Positions 1 through 11,207 of a stretch of DNA of 64,000 bases are shown here, one piece after another. Below the pieces are notes generated by a model that was given only the letters and a program-made list of their open reading frames with translations, did no database searches and was not told the DNA's origin. The stretch is taken from contig CM055102.1 of the NCBI GenBank assembly GCA_029204225.1, positions 22,408,160 through 22,472,159 of the forward strand. Reading direction: 5' to 3'. The position numbers and the translations under genes are program-made. Each line of letters begins with the position of its first letter. Position 1 is the stretch's first letter. The DNA comes from Diphasiastrum complanatum (taxonomy: Eukaryota; Streptophyta; Lycopodiopsida; Lycopodiales; Lycopodiaceae).

Positions 1-39
1 CATCGCGAAAAATGTGACACAGTGGCCAAAATACTTAGG

Positions 40-290
40 AAACCATTTTCAGGCACCTTCAACTTTTTCAGCTTTTTCGCTGTCTTTAGTCTAAGGCACC
101 TTCAGCTTTTTCGCTACCTTCAGTCTAAGGCGCCTTCGTCTTTTTTCATCTTTTTTTACCTTCTTCGATGTCTTCAGTCTAAAGGCACCTTCAGGATTTA
201 CATACCTTCAGTCTAAGGGCACCTTCAGGATTTGCATACCTCCAGTCTAAGGGCACCTTCAGGTTTTTTCGAGTTTTTCACGTTTTTGCT
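40..290. repeat. degenerate tandem repeat, about 34-bp unit
   Basis: About six imperfect copies of a unit that begins GGCACCTTCAG and ends TTCAGTCTAAG follow one another. The last three full units are nearly identical and about 34 bp long; the earlier ones vary through T-rich insertions (CTTTTTCGCT). A 64-codon open frame across it is only a product of the repeat. The function is unknown; it may be the end of an older retroelement. Confidence 0.8.
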
Positions 291-299
291 ACATTGGCA

Positions 300-2700
300 A
301 ACCAACGTCGCCAACTTATCGTCAACTCTAAAACAGCTGGAGAAACAAATATTCTAAGGGCGGTTACCAACTTTGTACATATGCAAAACTGAAGTAAATG
401 GCAGTTAAGGCATAAAAAAATTTTCTCTTGACACTTGTAAATATATATACTAGCTGAATCAAGCTATCTAAGTGTTAATTGAATTCTTTTTTCAATCAGA
501 CTTATCTGTAGTCAGCGTTATCACGCTCAGCAAGCTGAAGTTATTACTGCAAACCATTAAATTCGTGCCAAGATCTCTTTTGCATTTTGTCACTATTTTC
601 AACCAATATCTTTGAATTGCTATAACTTTTTAGTAGTAGCTCCGAAGTATGACATGTAATATATCATGCGCTTTCCAACGCATCAATTTTCATCGCATTT
701 TGATATGGCAATCAAAAGTTATACTATTTTTAGTGTAGATTCAAAATGTGATTCAAAGAAATAATGTTACGTTAAAGCCATTATGTTAAAAAAACATTGG
801 GCCATTTGTACAAAAGAAGTGAATAAAATTGAATAAAAAATAAAAAAAGAATCTGTAACAAAAGGTTTTTTTTTTTTTTTTGTGTGTGTTTAAACTTCCT
901 ATAATGTTTAACGCATGGTTATTGTGTGGATAATACTTTGGGTAATACTCGTTATCGTGTGGATCATACTTTGGGTAATAGAAGATTATGAACTTTTACT
1001 TCACATGAATACGTGGGACGTAGAGACGTAGAGTCTCGTCTTTCTGTATCACTGCAGGAGAGAGAGGGGGGTGTCACGTAGATGAGGAAAAACATTCCTT
1101 GAGGTTTTTTAGTCTCAGACAACAAAGCACATCTCGTAAACTAAAGTGAGACCATTAGAGACAGTCGTGCAGCTTCAGGAAATGGATTTGCTACGATTTT
1201 TGCGCATGTGTCCACAGCGCTGTACAAGCCACGAAAACACTTTTCACCAGGACCCTTGCTGCACACAATACTGAGATCAGAAATAATCGCGGGAAGAAGT
1301 ACTATCAAGGATCATGAGATGTTGACCATCGCTGCTGGCTTTCAGGTGAGTACATTCTCTGGCCATTGATCACGAGTGCTGATCCTGTGAACTAAATCAC
1401 AGAGCGTGCCGAAAAATACCTGAGCATGGATTCCCCCATATCCTTTGATTGCTGCCTGTGACTGCAGTTGGAACGTGAGTGCGCCATCAGATATCAAATC
1501 ATATGCAAACTGTGTGCTCGTCTGAGTACCAACCTTGGGTGATACCTTCTATGGATCGAGTGAAGCCGAGCAATGGTTCCAAATGTTTGAGTATCAGTCT
1601 TTCAAAGTTTCTAAATAGTGATCCACACTAAATTGCTTTCATCTGAAGTATGATCCTCTATGATAACCTCTTTGAAGAGTCTTCTCCCACAGCTATACTT
1701 GTTGGAGCTACAACTTGAGCAACACAGTTCAGAGGAGCCTGGGCATTGACCAGCAAGACTATTGATTCCCATCTACTGAGTGAGTCATATGCATCATCTT
1801 CTCTATGAATTTTCTACAGCCTAAGACTAACCGAGTCACATGAACTTAGATTTATCATCATTCTGAGTGCGCTGTACACACAGGGCCACGTTGATGTTGA
1901 GCGCTGCCCTGCTGTGACTGCTACGTGAAGCTACTTGAACGCTGATTTCAGAGCACTACATTCTAACTATAGCATGTCTTACCTACTGAAGAGAGCCGAA
2001 AGATCAATAGTGAAATGGGATGATTTTTGACCAAGGAAGAGTGCTCAATTGTGAGCACCATGTTTTGAACCACGTGTGTCATTGAGCTTATGTAGCACCA
2101 GTTACGCGAGCCTGAGTCAGTGAGATAGAACTGTTGACTGAGATGCTGCTACCTGAGCGCTGGCGCTGTCCGTGGAGGGCTTTTCTAAAGCAAATCTTCT
2201 GTTCATCGCTATCTATCCGAACTATGAAGGGATGAGCTCTTGTCAGTTGTTAGAACCTGATCAGCAAACCATTCCTGTCATCGTTGAGTGCCATTTGAGT
2301 TGCAACGTACGATGGAGTCTACACTTCTATTCCTGAATGAAAGATTATGTTGAGAGAATCTCATACCTGCAAGTAGTCAATATGTGTCTCTAATTCTCCT
2401 TCATCACACGCCGTTGAGTTCTCAAGCTGATATAACTCTGAGGAATGACTTCTCTGCTGAAGGCATTGTTGTTTAAGTATTGCCTTGAGAGGACGTTGAT
2501 ATCAACCATCAATGACAAGTGTGTGAGCTAAATGTGATCATCTGTGGTTGGTCTCTGATTTCCTGCGGGCTGGAGTTGAACGAGGCCTGAGAAGAGAATC
2601 TCTCATGTAAGTTTCAACTTTTTTCTTTCTCATGTCACTACTTGTGTATTGAACCTGTGAGGAATGGTATAACTGTGCATGTCATAAATGTTGCAGCACT
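300..2700. other. no recognisable gene
   Basis: Stop codons are frequent in all six frames and I see no domain, LTR end or primer-binding site. There is a T-run with a GT tail near 868-890. The 1130-2600 part is rich in CTGA/GAGTC words and may be old retroelement or untranslated DNA, but nothing supports a specific call. Confidence 0.5.
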
Positions 2701-2823
2701 GATTACAGCTTCTTATTACTAAAATCTTTGATGCATACTGTTTTCTTCCATGTCTTCATAAAGAACGATTGTAGCATGCTAAAGGGAATCATAGATAGTG
2801 ATGAGAGTGTGAGTGTGTTCGGA

Positions 2824-2895
2824 GAATTCGCGAAATGCTCTGATTGCCACTGATGAGAATCAGTCGCGAAGCTTTCGCGAATGTTTCGCGAAATT
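2824..2895. repeat. cluster of TTCGCGAA palindromes
   Basis: Four copies of the self-complementary core TCGCGA (three inside the full TTCGCGAA) lie within about 70 bp. The same palindrome recurs in the LTR-like region between copia A and B (5780-5940). This suggests the block is the remnant of copia B's downstream LTR. Whether the palindrome is a protein-binding site is unknown. Confidence 0.55.
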
Positions 2896-3165
2896 GTCTC
2901 GATCACGACTCAACCACTGATCCGGATGGAGTTCAGATGTGATCACTGGACACTGCTGGCTGAATCACTGCTACAGTTCTCCAGGGTGTAGTCAGGCACT
3001 GCTGATCTACGGTTATAAAATTAATGCAGCATTCAACATAGTTTCAACCAAGGTGCGAAATTAAAATGAACAAGAAAATTCAGACACAAGAATAACAGCA
3101 GACACTTTTTCATTCGAGATCAGAGCAAGAAAATCATCTATATTGATCTTTCTCTGATTCTTCAA

Positions 3166-3191
3166 GCACTGCATGCAAATTCATGCAGTGC
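3166..3191. other. short perfect hairpin
   Basis: Two 10-bp arms, GCACTGCATG and CATGCAGTGC, are exactly complementary and separated by the 6-nt spacer CAAATT. It lies just beyond the broken 3' end of copia B. It may be a chance structure or a piece of the element's end. Confidence 0.6.
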
Positions 3192-3232
3192 GTTGGCATC
3201 GGAGAAACACGGCTCTCTCACGAGTAATCTTC

Positions 3233-4094
3233 TCACTTTACTAGCGAACAGTTGGATCTTCTGATCCTAGACAGAATTGTCTTCGCAAGCAGGCGGACAT
3301 GTATTTTGTATTTTCGTCTTGATTGCTTACTAGCATCGGACGTGTGAGGAACACCAGACTTGCATGTTCTGTTCTGGATGTATGTGGTTGTAGCTACTGC
3401 TTCAGCCCACAGTGCCCTTGGAGCATTGACCTGCAGTCCTTCTGTGAATGATGCCACAATCATTGCAAAAGTCAGTGAAGCGATTCAAGATATATTCGCC
3501 ACCTCGATCTATTCTGATCTACTTCACCTTGTTGCTTGTACATCTTTCTGTCCAATACACATATTCTGTGAATTTATCAAGTGGTTCAGATTTATTCGGA
3601 ATGAAATATACTCTAACAAATTTGCTATAGTCATCAATGAAGCTTATATAATATTTTGAACCTCCTACTGAGATCACATTGAATGGTCCGCAGATGTTAG
3701 AATGCACTAGCTCTAGAATCCTGGTCGTTCTGTAGCATTCTTTGATGAATGGAGTGCACGATATCTTGCCCTTCAAACATGCATCACAGGTGGTTGAACT
3801 TGTTGCATTTGAGATGTTGACCCCTGTTATCCCTCCATGATGGCTTGCCTGTTAAAGTGTCATTGAGTTCATGTGGCAGAGTCTTCTATGCCACAGAGTG
3901 TCTGGCGAGTCGTCATGAGTCTAATGCACCTGATCTAAAGGTAGGCATACCTTCAGATGATATAGGTTCCCTTTCCTTCTGCCTTGAGCGATCAAGGTAC
4001 TGGTACTGGCATCAATCACATTGCATGCCTCGTCTGAAAATGTCACAGAGAGCAAGTCTTGATGTAGTGTGGGCATGAACAGAACGTCTTTGAG
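3233..4094 (-). pseudogene. copia B: pre-integrase and integrase remnant
   Basis: The minus strand continues from the gag-protease block into the pre-integrase and integrase core of a Ty1/copia polyprotein. At 3776-3519 the integrase start is readable (ELVHSNICGPF, then the FIDDYSKFV block with a catalytic Asp region). At 3463-3360 the late core is readable (ALWAEAVATTTYIQNRT). The frame shifts several times and has stops (around 4094-3780), so no integrase can be made. The copy ends near 3233 before the reverse transcriptase. It belongs to the same family as copia A (13966-14704), whose matching block is more complete. Confidence 0.8.
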
Positions 4095-5277
4095 TCATCT
4101 GTGTCTGCCGTTGGTGTTGAGCCATAGTGAACCAATACCATTCACTTGATGTCTAGATCCACCTCCAAGAACTATGAATCTTGGGGGATCTGTACTTCTG
4201 AAATCAGACATTATTCGTCTTGATATCACAAATTGTGAGGTGGCTCCTGAGTCTAGAATCACCTCATGTGTGTCAGATGTTGATGTTGTACACATATCTT
4301 CATAGATGTAAGTGGTCAAACAATTTATGCTCATTATTTCTTTGCCCATCTTCAAGATCTCGGGCTCCTCGACATAGGATGAACTGTTGTTGTTCTCCTG
4401 TCTATTCTGTGCTAACTTGTTTCTCGGGTTCTGGCGGCAATCCACTGCTGCGTGGCCCTTCTTGTGGCAATGGATACACTCAATCTTGGGATTGAGCCAG
4501 CATGTATCTACTGTATGCCCGTCTCTTCTGCATCTCACGCAAGCCTTCTTGTCTACACTATGCTGCTTAGAACGTCCTTTAGTCTTCCAGTTGCCTTTGT
4601 TGGTCCCCTCTGCTTGCTTATCACAATCCTGCCTCTGATTCAACTCCCTATTAGGCTTGAATTGCTTCTTGGATTTTTGCTTGTTGCTGTAGAGGGCCTG
4701 GTCAGAACCATCCTTGTGATCAAGGTGTTCTCTGGCCTCGCTTTCCTCTCGAATCTCGACAATCGCCTTTTCGAAGTTCATGGTAGGATCTTTCGCGAAC
4801 AGGGTCCTCATTGTCTAGAATGATATGGGTAAGGCTCTTAACAGGTACATGAGCTGCTTCTCAGTTGACACAACATTCTTTGCTCCAGAGTTATGTAGTG
4901 ATAGAAACATATCCTTCATCTTTCTCACAAAAGAGTTGAGGTCCTTTCCATCTCACTGTAGATTTGTCAGCTGGTCTTCTAGCATCATGATTTGACTTCT
5001 TGATTTCATCTGAAATCTGGTGAGTAATGCATCCCACATCTCCTTGGATTTGGAGAGTGTAGCCAGGTCAAGTGTGAGACTATCTTCGATTGAAGATGAT
5101 AGCAAGGCTACTGCCTTGTCATTTTCTCCCTCCATTCGCGTAGTTCCTTGCCTGTTGTTGTAGGCATTTCTTCTGTGCCCTCCACCCAGGGAAAGAGTCC
5201 TTTGCCCTTGAGTATTAAAGATGTCTTAACTTTCCAGGCTAGAAAGTTAGATCATGAAGAATGAAGTATTGTGCAGA
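4095..5277 (-). pseudogene. copia B: Gag and protease remnant
   Basis: This minus-strand block encodes the capsid/nucleocapsid part of a copia polyprotein and the aspartic protease active site. Near 5277-5160 an N-terminal Gag segment is readable (FLAWKVKTSLILKGKG); a frame shift then leads to the Gag core at 5135-4953 (LEDQLTNLQ end). The 4811-4095 frame carries two CCHC zinc knuckles of form CX2CX4HX4C (CVRCRRDGHTVDTC and CIHCHKKGHAAVDC) and then the protease motif ILDSGATSQFV. Two knuckles in a row are a mark of this family and are shared with copia A. Stops and frame shifts make it inactive. Confidence 0.88.
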
Positions 5278-5499
5278 TCTTGCTCTGCATGTTGCTGATT
5301 GAAGCCATTGCTTCTTGGAGTCTGTTCCCTTGTTGATGGTGGTTCGTCTGAATCCTTGGCCTCCTGGATAACAACATCGGGTAAAAGCCCATTGCTTCGA
5401 GAAGGGGGCCAGTAGCCTGAAGCCAAGGGGTTACCAGTGTCTTCAATCGGATCTGTATCTGATCTATTTACTAATAGAGCAGTATTAGTTCTGATTGAA

Positions 5500-6174
5500 T
5501 ATGTGTGCAAAAATTATATGCGGATACATCTCTTTTGTCTTATCTCGCTGTTGTATCTCTGATTGAGTTAGTTACAACGAGTAGTGCACATGTATTTATA
5601 TTTCTACAGACATGTCTTTTGGCCTTTTATTTACAGGTCTTTTGGCCTTTCGATGTTGTAACAGTAGATATCTATCCATTTACGATGGTTGATATTCAAA
5701 TAGACACTCTGTTTCCAAGGTCGAATAAATTCTATTCGCAAATTATTCATGACAGTCCATCTCTTTGTCTCAACTTCATGTTTCGCGAATTATTCGCAAC
5801 ACTTGTCTCTTCACGACATTTTCGTCTTTCATAAATTGTTCACGACAGATAACAACTTTGAGCATGGAGAAGAAATTCAGAATATTTCGCGAACTGTTCA
5901 CGACAGGTGAGTTTGAAGAACAGTTCAAAAGACTTCGCGAATTGTTTGTGACAATTTTGCGACATTTGAGGTTTGAACAAGAAACAAAATATTTTTGTGA
6001 CAAGATTTTGTTCGTGAATCTTTTGAGCTTCAACAAGAAAGCCATGAGCTTCTACAAAAAACGGTTTTGCAAATCTTTCGAGTTGACTGCAAGACAAATT
6101 TTATGAATTCTTTGTGAATCTTTCGAGTTCGTCACAAATAGAAATGTTTCGAGTTTGTGTTCATTTCTCTCTCA
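5500..6174 (-). mobile_element. LTR-like region shared by copia A and B
   Basis: This non-coding stretch lies exactly between the 3' end of copia A (RNase H tail ends at 6175) and the Gag start of copia B, both on the minus strand. On that strand it carries a TATA-like stretch (ATATAAATA, near 5590) and TTCGCGAA palindromes with related TTCACGAC/TTCGTGAA words. The position and composition fit a 3' LTR of A that also serves as the 5' LTR of B, as left by LTR-LTR recombination. I could not find its exact ends or a clean primer site. Confidence 0.5.
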
Positions 6175-7449
6175 TCATTTGTCAAGTAAACTGTGCACTT
6201 TGTTAGTAGAATCAAGATTTGTCTGATCAGTTGTTCTATAGCTCCCTCTCAAAGTGGGTAGTTGGATTAACCCCAATCTTCTTCGTTGCTTCTCGAACAA
6301 AGCCTTGTTGAGTGGCTTCGTAAAGATATCAGCTGTCATTTCCTCTGTGGGTATGAAGACTGTCTTTAGTATCTTCTTCTCGACTAAGTCCCAAATCACA
6401 TGATATTTGATAGCTATGTGCTTCATTTTTGAGTGAAATACAGGATCTTTTGTAAGATAGATTGCTAAGTGTTATCCATTAACAAAACATAAGGTTCAGA
6501 AATAGATTCATCAAATCCTTCCAACATATGTATAATCCAGAATAGTTCTTTTGCCATCTTGGCTGCTGCTACATCTTCTGCTTCACAGGAAGATTGAGCT
6601 ACTGTTGTTTGCTTCTTGCCTATCCAGAGTATGGTTGCACCAGATGCTAGAGTACAACCTCCTGAAATACTTTTGTTATTATCCTTCATGGATGCTCAGC
6701 TTGCGTCATTGTAAGATTCGATATGAAATCTAGCTTTCTTCGAATAGGCTTTTGTTTCTTAAAAATATTGTAGTACTCTTTTTGCCAACTTCCAATGCAA
6801 TAATCATGGGTTCTGATTGTATTGGCTCAACTTGTATACTCCAAATGCTATATCAGGTCTGGTGTTGTCTGCTAGATATAACAATGATCCAATCAACCTA
6901 TGATAGGGTGTTTTGGCCATTTTGTTCCTCTTCCTGGAGAGTCTATGGACAATCTGCCTTGCTCAATATTGTTTCAGGTATCATGGGAGTATGCACACCT
7001 TTGCATTTGAGCATGTGGAAGTCTTCAATGACCTTCTGAGTGTACTTTTGTTGGTGAAGACACAACCTACCACCTTCAAAGTCTCTCATGATCTGCAAGC
7101 CTAGATAGATTTTAGCTTCTCCTAGGTCAGCGATCTCAAATATTTCAGAAATGTCTCTTTTGATATCTGAAATTAATTTATCTCTTCTTGAGAAGATAAG
7201 TGTGTCATCGACATAGATAGCTAGAATGATTATTTCATTTTGGACATGCTTGATATAGATATTTGATTCGACAAATAGAGGTTTGAAGGCTATGGAACAT
7301 AGTGCTCCGTCCTTCTTTCTATACCATTGTCTGGCTGCTTATTTTAGACCATAGATGTTTTTATTCATGTGACATCCGTATTCTAGATATTCTTGGCTTA
7401 CAAAACCAAGTGGTTGGTCTATGAATAAGTCTTCTTCCAATTCTACATG
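6175..7449 (-). pseudogene. copia A: reverse transcriptase (C-terminal part) and RNase H
   Basis: The minus strand reads from the LEEDLFIDQPLGFV block of a copia reverse transcriptase through the catalytic YVDD (LAIYVDDTLIFS) into RNase H (WIGKKQTTVAQSSCEAED) and the family-typical end ADIFTKPLNKALFEKQ at about 6330. There are several stops (for example just after YGLK) and frame shifts. The N-terminal half of the same domain lies at 13032-13190; the two halves are separated by element N, and the reading frame is continuous across that insertion point. The copy was therefore split by a later insertion and is inactive. Confidence 0.9.
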
Positions 7450-7454
7450 CAAGT
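7450..7454. repeat. target-site duplication of element N (left)
   Basis: CAAGT directly abuts the left TG of element N and is repeated directly after its right CA (13027-13031). A 5-bp duplication is the normal copia integrase product. Confidence 0.93.
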
Positions 7455-8101
7455 TGTGAAAAATACAGATCCTAAGTGGATCTAAACTCCAAGATCATTG
7501 GCTTGAATGCTTGCACTCCAAACTACATAAGCTAGGAATTGGCAACACATTCTATGCTACCTAGAATGCAAAGAACTTGATCAAAAAGCATTTATCACAA
7601 ATGGAAACTTCCATAAACATCAAGTGCAGCCCAAAATAGCATTATACAGTCCATAATACATCAGCCTACCACTTTTGGAAAGCACCTAAGATCATACACA
7701 CAAAGCTTGAACTCAATCACTACACAATGCCAACAATGGAAGGAGAACCCAATAGAAAAATCTCTCATTAAGCAAATGAATACAATGGATCTGCTCCAAC
7801 CTGTTTCTCCACGGCCTACCTGCTATATATAGCTGAGAGAGATGACTCTCTCTCCTCTCTCTAGACCCTCCTTACCTAAAATATGCCCTATATAGGTAAA
7901 ATTGGCATATATGTCCAAAATACATGAAAATGGACTCATTTCGAAGGTCTTGAAGTTTGACACTTCTTCATACTGAAAAAATACACTTACTAAAAATATC
8001 TAGACCTGTTTCACACGTGTGAAAAGTCAGATCCTAAACTATGTGCCATTTTTAGCAATTTTGGCCTAAAACTAGACAAGGAAATGTTGACAATTTTCAC
8101 A
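7455..8101 (-). repeat. 3' LTR of element N
   Basis: The LTR runs from TGTGAAAAAT to ATTTTCACA, so its ends are themselves a short inverted repeat. It includes a TATATATAGC stretch near 7824 and a CT-rich run beside it, plus CACACGTGTG near 8012. It matches 12380-13026 at all but one position that I could see. Confidence 0.93.
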
Positions 8102-8112
8102 CTCCCTCTTCA
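8102..8112 (-). other. polypurine tract of element N
   Basis: On the minus strand GAAGAGGGAG directly precedes the 3' LTR, as required to prime plus-strand DNA synthesis. The coding frame stops only 2-3 bases upstream of this tract, so there is essentially no 3' untranslated spacer. Confidence 0.85.
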
Positions 8113-8114
8113 AC

Positions 8115-11100
8115 TTAACTTGCTAGTTTTACAACACTACTTTGTTCCAACTTAAGAATGATCTCCATCATCAGAATAGATCTCTTCTCAAGGATCCTAA
8201 TATGTACAAAATAGGACACAACATAATTGATATAGATAATAGTGTCCATATAGGATGCTTCACTATTTCTTACATCAATTTTACATAGAATCATAAAAAT
8301 GGTACATGTAAAAGAACATAGAATCTCAATTAATGAATTCCTCCATGTATCCATCTCTGGTTTCTCTGTAAAATAGCAGCAAACAAGTTGTAAATGAAAG
8401 TGATCAACAAGTGTTTGCATGCCTCCTCCACATTTCACTATACATATAGTGAATGCAACATGTATCTCCATGAATGAACTTCCATCACCACCTTGCCTTT
8501 GTAGATCTTCAATCCATGAAAGCCTTTGAGTGAATGAATGCCAAAAAGATGTGTTCCCTACTCCATTTGAATGACCAAAACCTGAACTTGAAATACTTGA
8601 AGTACCTCCACAAGATTTGCACACAACGCTTGATCCTACAATGTCAACAAGTTGCCAATTTGCCAACACTAGAATACTAGATCTTGAACTTTGTTCAAAA
8701 GAAAACATATTGACCACTTCAATACCTTTCAAGATCTGAATGAATTCATGTACTTGATCATACAAACCAGCAATGATAACTATTCCATCTCCAAGATCCA
8801 AAGGATGCAAAACTATGGAACTAGTTTTATTGAAATTTGACAATTTCAACACATTGACATAACAATGTTCATACATGAGATTAGGCAAGTGAGGTAGAGT
8901 AAGAAGACACTTCGTTGCAGCTCCAAAGACCTTACTTGAACCTTCAAGAACCTGTAAAAACAGATCCAAAATGCCTTGACCATTTGTCTCTTCTTTGATG
9001 CTTTTCACTAGCTTCGAATTGCCACTTGTCTCTTGGTGTTGATGAAGCAATCCAAGATCAACCTCTTGATCTTCCAATAAGACATCAAAGATCTTGCATA
9101 TGTGAACATCTTCAGATCTGAAACTCTGAAGATACTCCCTCTCAAACACATGATTAAGATCCCACAAGATCTCATCAATGCTCAAATTTGACCCTTCACT
9201 ATAGTTAGTGAAAACAATGCCACCATCATAAACCAAAAGATAGATTCCAACATTTCCATTTAACATGAAGTAGAGTAGGTGAAGATGAGTATCAAACCTA
9301 ATAAAAACAGCCCTCTTGAGTTCATAACAAACCTCAATAAGCTCACCAATGATATCTCCCTTGCCTTGAAGAAGTTGCCACTTGAGTTGCTCCATGTAGT
9401 CTTCTTCAACCAACATTTTGCCATCTTGACCATGAATGAACAATCCACCACAATCATAGAATGCTTTGAGTTGATGAAGAGATGTTAGATCCATGCTTTG
9501 GATCTTCCCAAGAACCACTCTTCCATTGCCCTTTCCTTCACAAGACTCCCTCTTAATGCTAGCACCACAAAAGTTAGAAACCTCCCTCTTGATAGTTGCA
9601 CCATAAGAAGTAGAAGACTCTTGAATATTAGAAGCCAAGAAAAGAATCCTTAGTACCTTCAACATAAGAGTGATTGAAGTACTCTCTCTTTTCAAACATG
9701 AACTTCTACTCAATGATCTAGGTAATGAGTCATATGATAATGATTCTTCCTCACTATCGTTCATAAAAACATCATTCAAAGTACATCCTACTTTGAACAC
9801 TTCACATACTTCTCTTCCTTTTGACTTGTGATCTCCCTCACCAAGTCTCATGATAGAAACCTTTGATCTACTCTTTTTATGAAGAAATGTGACACCACTT
9901 GTTGCACAAATGACTTTATCACAAAAAGATGTAAAAGAACCATTTCCTTCAAGCATGCTCAAAGCACCATCATCTTTTCCCACATGATTACATACATCAA
10001 TATGAAAAGAATTAGAAGAACAACCATCTTCTTGCAAAGAATGACACTTAGCATCTCCATCTTTTTCCATATGAACAAACAAGTCATTAGCAACAATCAC
10101 TTCCAAAGAAGAATCTTCATCAACTCCATTGATGAAGTTAGCTCCTTCCTTACCTTTTCCATTTTTGCACTTGCCATCTAGCACCATTGAAGAACCACCA
10201 AGCCTTGGAAGTCCATGAGTAGAAGAGTACAAACATGATGCTAATTTAGCTCCACATGACTCCATATGACTAGTAGGTAACACTAGTGCATCTTCAAGAT
10301 CCAATGGATCCAAAAAATTGACCATAGATTCACCAAAGCTTGCCAAGTTAGCACAACAATTATCATCTCCAAGAAGTACATTAGATCTCAACCTAGATCT
10401 AGCATTTTGTTTCTTATGGCATTCATTTGCAAAATGTCCTTTTATCCCACAATAAAAGCACTTGAACTTTGACTTATTGTTCTTAGTAGAAGAGGAAGAG
10501 GAAGAGTGATCATCATGATCAAAGTTACCAACTTTGGACCATTTCCCTTTGCCTTTACCTTTGCCCTTGAATTTGCCTTTTGTGAAGAAAGCCTCTTCAC
10601 CTCCACCTTGCAAGGATGCACCATCAAGCTTTGATTGCAACCTATGTTCTTCAGCCAATAAGATTTCTTGCAAGTCAACCACACTTGGCAAGACTCTTTG
10701 AATGGCAAAACTTTGCACAAGGTTAGCATGTTCATTTAGCAAACCATTCAACATAACTTGGACTATTTCACCATCTTTTATGTTCTCATCAATGCATGCT
10801 AAATCATCACTTAGGGACTTAACTCTCAAGATAAATGCATGAGCACTTTCACCCTCTCTTTGCCTACTAGAAAATATTTGTCTCCTTAGGGTCAATACCC
10901 TAGATGTGGACTTTGATTCAAAGAGCTTCTTTAAGGCATTCCATGCCTCACTTGCACTTTGACACTTTCCAACTTCCTTGAGAAGTTCATTTGTAACATT
11001 CATTTTAATGATATGAAGAGCCCTTTTGGCCTTCTTATCAAACCTTTGTTGCTCTTGAAGTGTGAGAGGTCTCTCTTCAATTTCTGCAACTATGTCCATG

Positions 11101-11207
11101 AGTTCATTCAACTCAAGTAAGGACTCCATCCTCACTTTCCAAGTAGAGTAGTTTGATGAACTCAACCTTTCACTAGACTCTAGCATGATCCCACCATTGG
11201 AAGCCAT
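8115..11207 (-). CDS. Gag with a long uncharacterised C-terminal extension (element N)
   Basis: This is a single open frame of 1030 codons. Residues about 10-200 are a copia-type Gag capsid (SSNYSTWKVRMESLLEL near the start; a KSTSRVLTLRRQIF block near 100). A basic Lys/Gly stretch follows (GKFKGKGKGKGKWSK), then one CCHC zinc knuckle at about 249-262 (CFYCGIKGHFANEC), which would bind RNA. The remaining 750 or so residues show no protease DSGA motif, no integrase and no reverse transcriptase. They begin Ser/Asp-rich and polar, include a repeated GAxIKRE motif near residue 540-560, then become more hydrophobic and structured, with a Cys-rich patch (VVCKSCGGTSS) and a hydrophobic end. The start is the ATG that gives the usual Gag N-terminus. 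The function of the extension is unknown. It could be a degenerate or captured sequence, but it has stayed fully open. Confidence 0.85.
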   Translation of the reverse strand: MASNGGIMLESSERLSSSNYSTWKVRMESLLELNELMDIVAEIEERPLTLQEQQRFDKKAKRALHIIKMNVTNELLKEVGKCQSASEAWNALKKLFESKSTSRVLTLRRQIFSSRQREGESAHAFILRVKSLSDDLACIDENIKDGEIVQVMLNGLLNEHANLVQSFAIQRVLPSVVDLQEILLAEEHRLQSKLDGASLQGGGEEAFFTKGKFKGKGKGKGKWSKVGNFDHDDHSSSSSSTKNNKSKFKCFYCGIKGHFANECHKKQNARSRLRSNVLLGDDNCCANLASFGESMVNFLDPLDLEDALVLPTSHMESCGAKLASCLYSSTHGLPRLGGSSMVLDGKCKNGKGKEGANFINGVDEDSSLEVIVANDLFVHMEKDGDAKCHSLQEDGCSSNSFHIDVCNHVGKDDGALSMLEGNGSFTSFCDKVICATSGVTFLHKKSRSKVSIMRLGEGDHKSKGREVCEVFKVGCTLNDVFMNDSEEESLSYDSLPRSLSRSSCLKRESTSITLMLKVLRILFLASNIQESSTSYGATIKREVSNFCGASIKRESCEGKGNGRVVLGKIQSMDLTSLHQLKAFYDCGGLFIHGQDGKMLVEEDYMEQLKWQLLQGKGDIIGELIEVCYELKRAVFIRFDTHLHLLYFMLNGNVGIYLLVYDGGIVFTNYSEGSNLSIDEILWDLNHVFEREYLQSFRSEDVHICKIFDVLLEDQEVDLGLLHQHQETSGNSKLVKSIKEETNGQGILDLFLQVLEGSSKVFGAATKCLLTLPHLPNLMYEHCYVNVLKLSNFNKTSSIVLHPLDLGDGIVIIAGLYDQVHEFIQILKGIEVVNMFSFEQSSRSSILVLANWQLVDIVGSSVVCKSCGGTSSISSSGFGHSNGVGNTSFWHSFTQRLSWIEDLQRQGGDGSSFMEIHVAFTICIVKCGGGMQTLVDHFHLQLVCCYFTEKPEMDTWRNSLIEILCSFTCTIFMILCKIDVRNSEASYMDTIIYINYVVSYFVHIRILEKRSILMMEIILKLEQSSVVKLAS

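Noticed and set aside
4220-4823. Plus-strand frames of 83-123 codons
   Set aside because: They are antisense to the clear Gag-protease frame of copia B.
9260-9457. Second minus-strand frame of 65 codons inside N's coding region
   Set aside because: It lies wholly within the 1030-codon frame in another phase, with no independent start context or motif.
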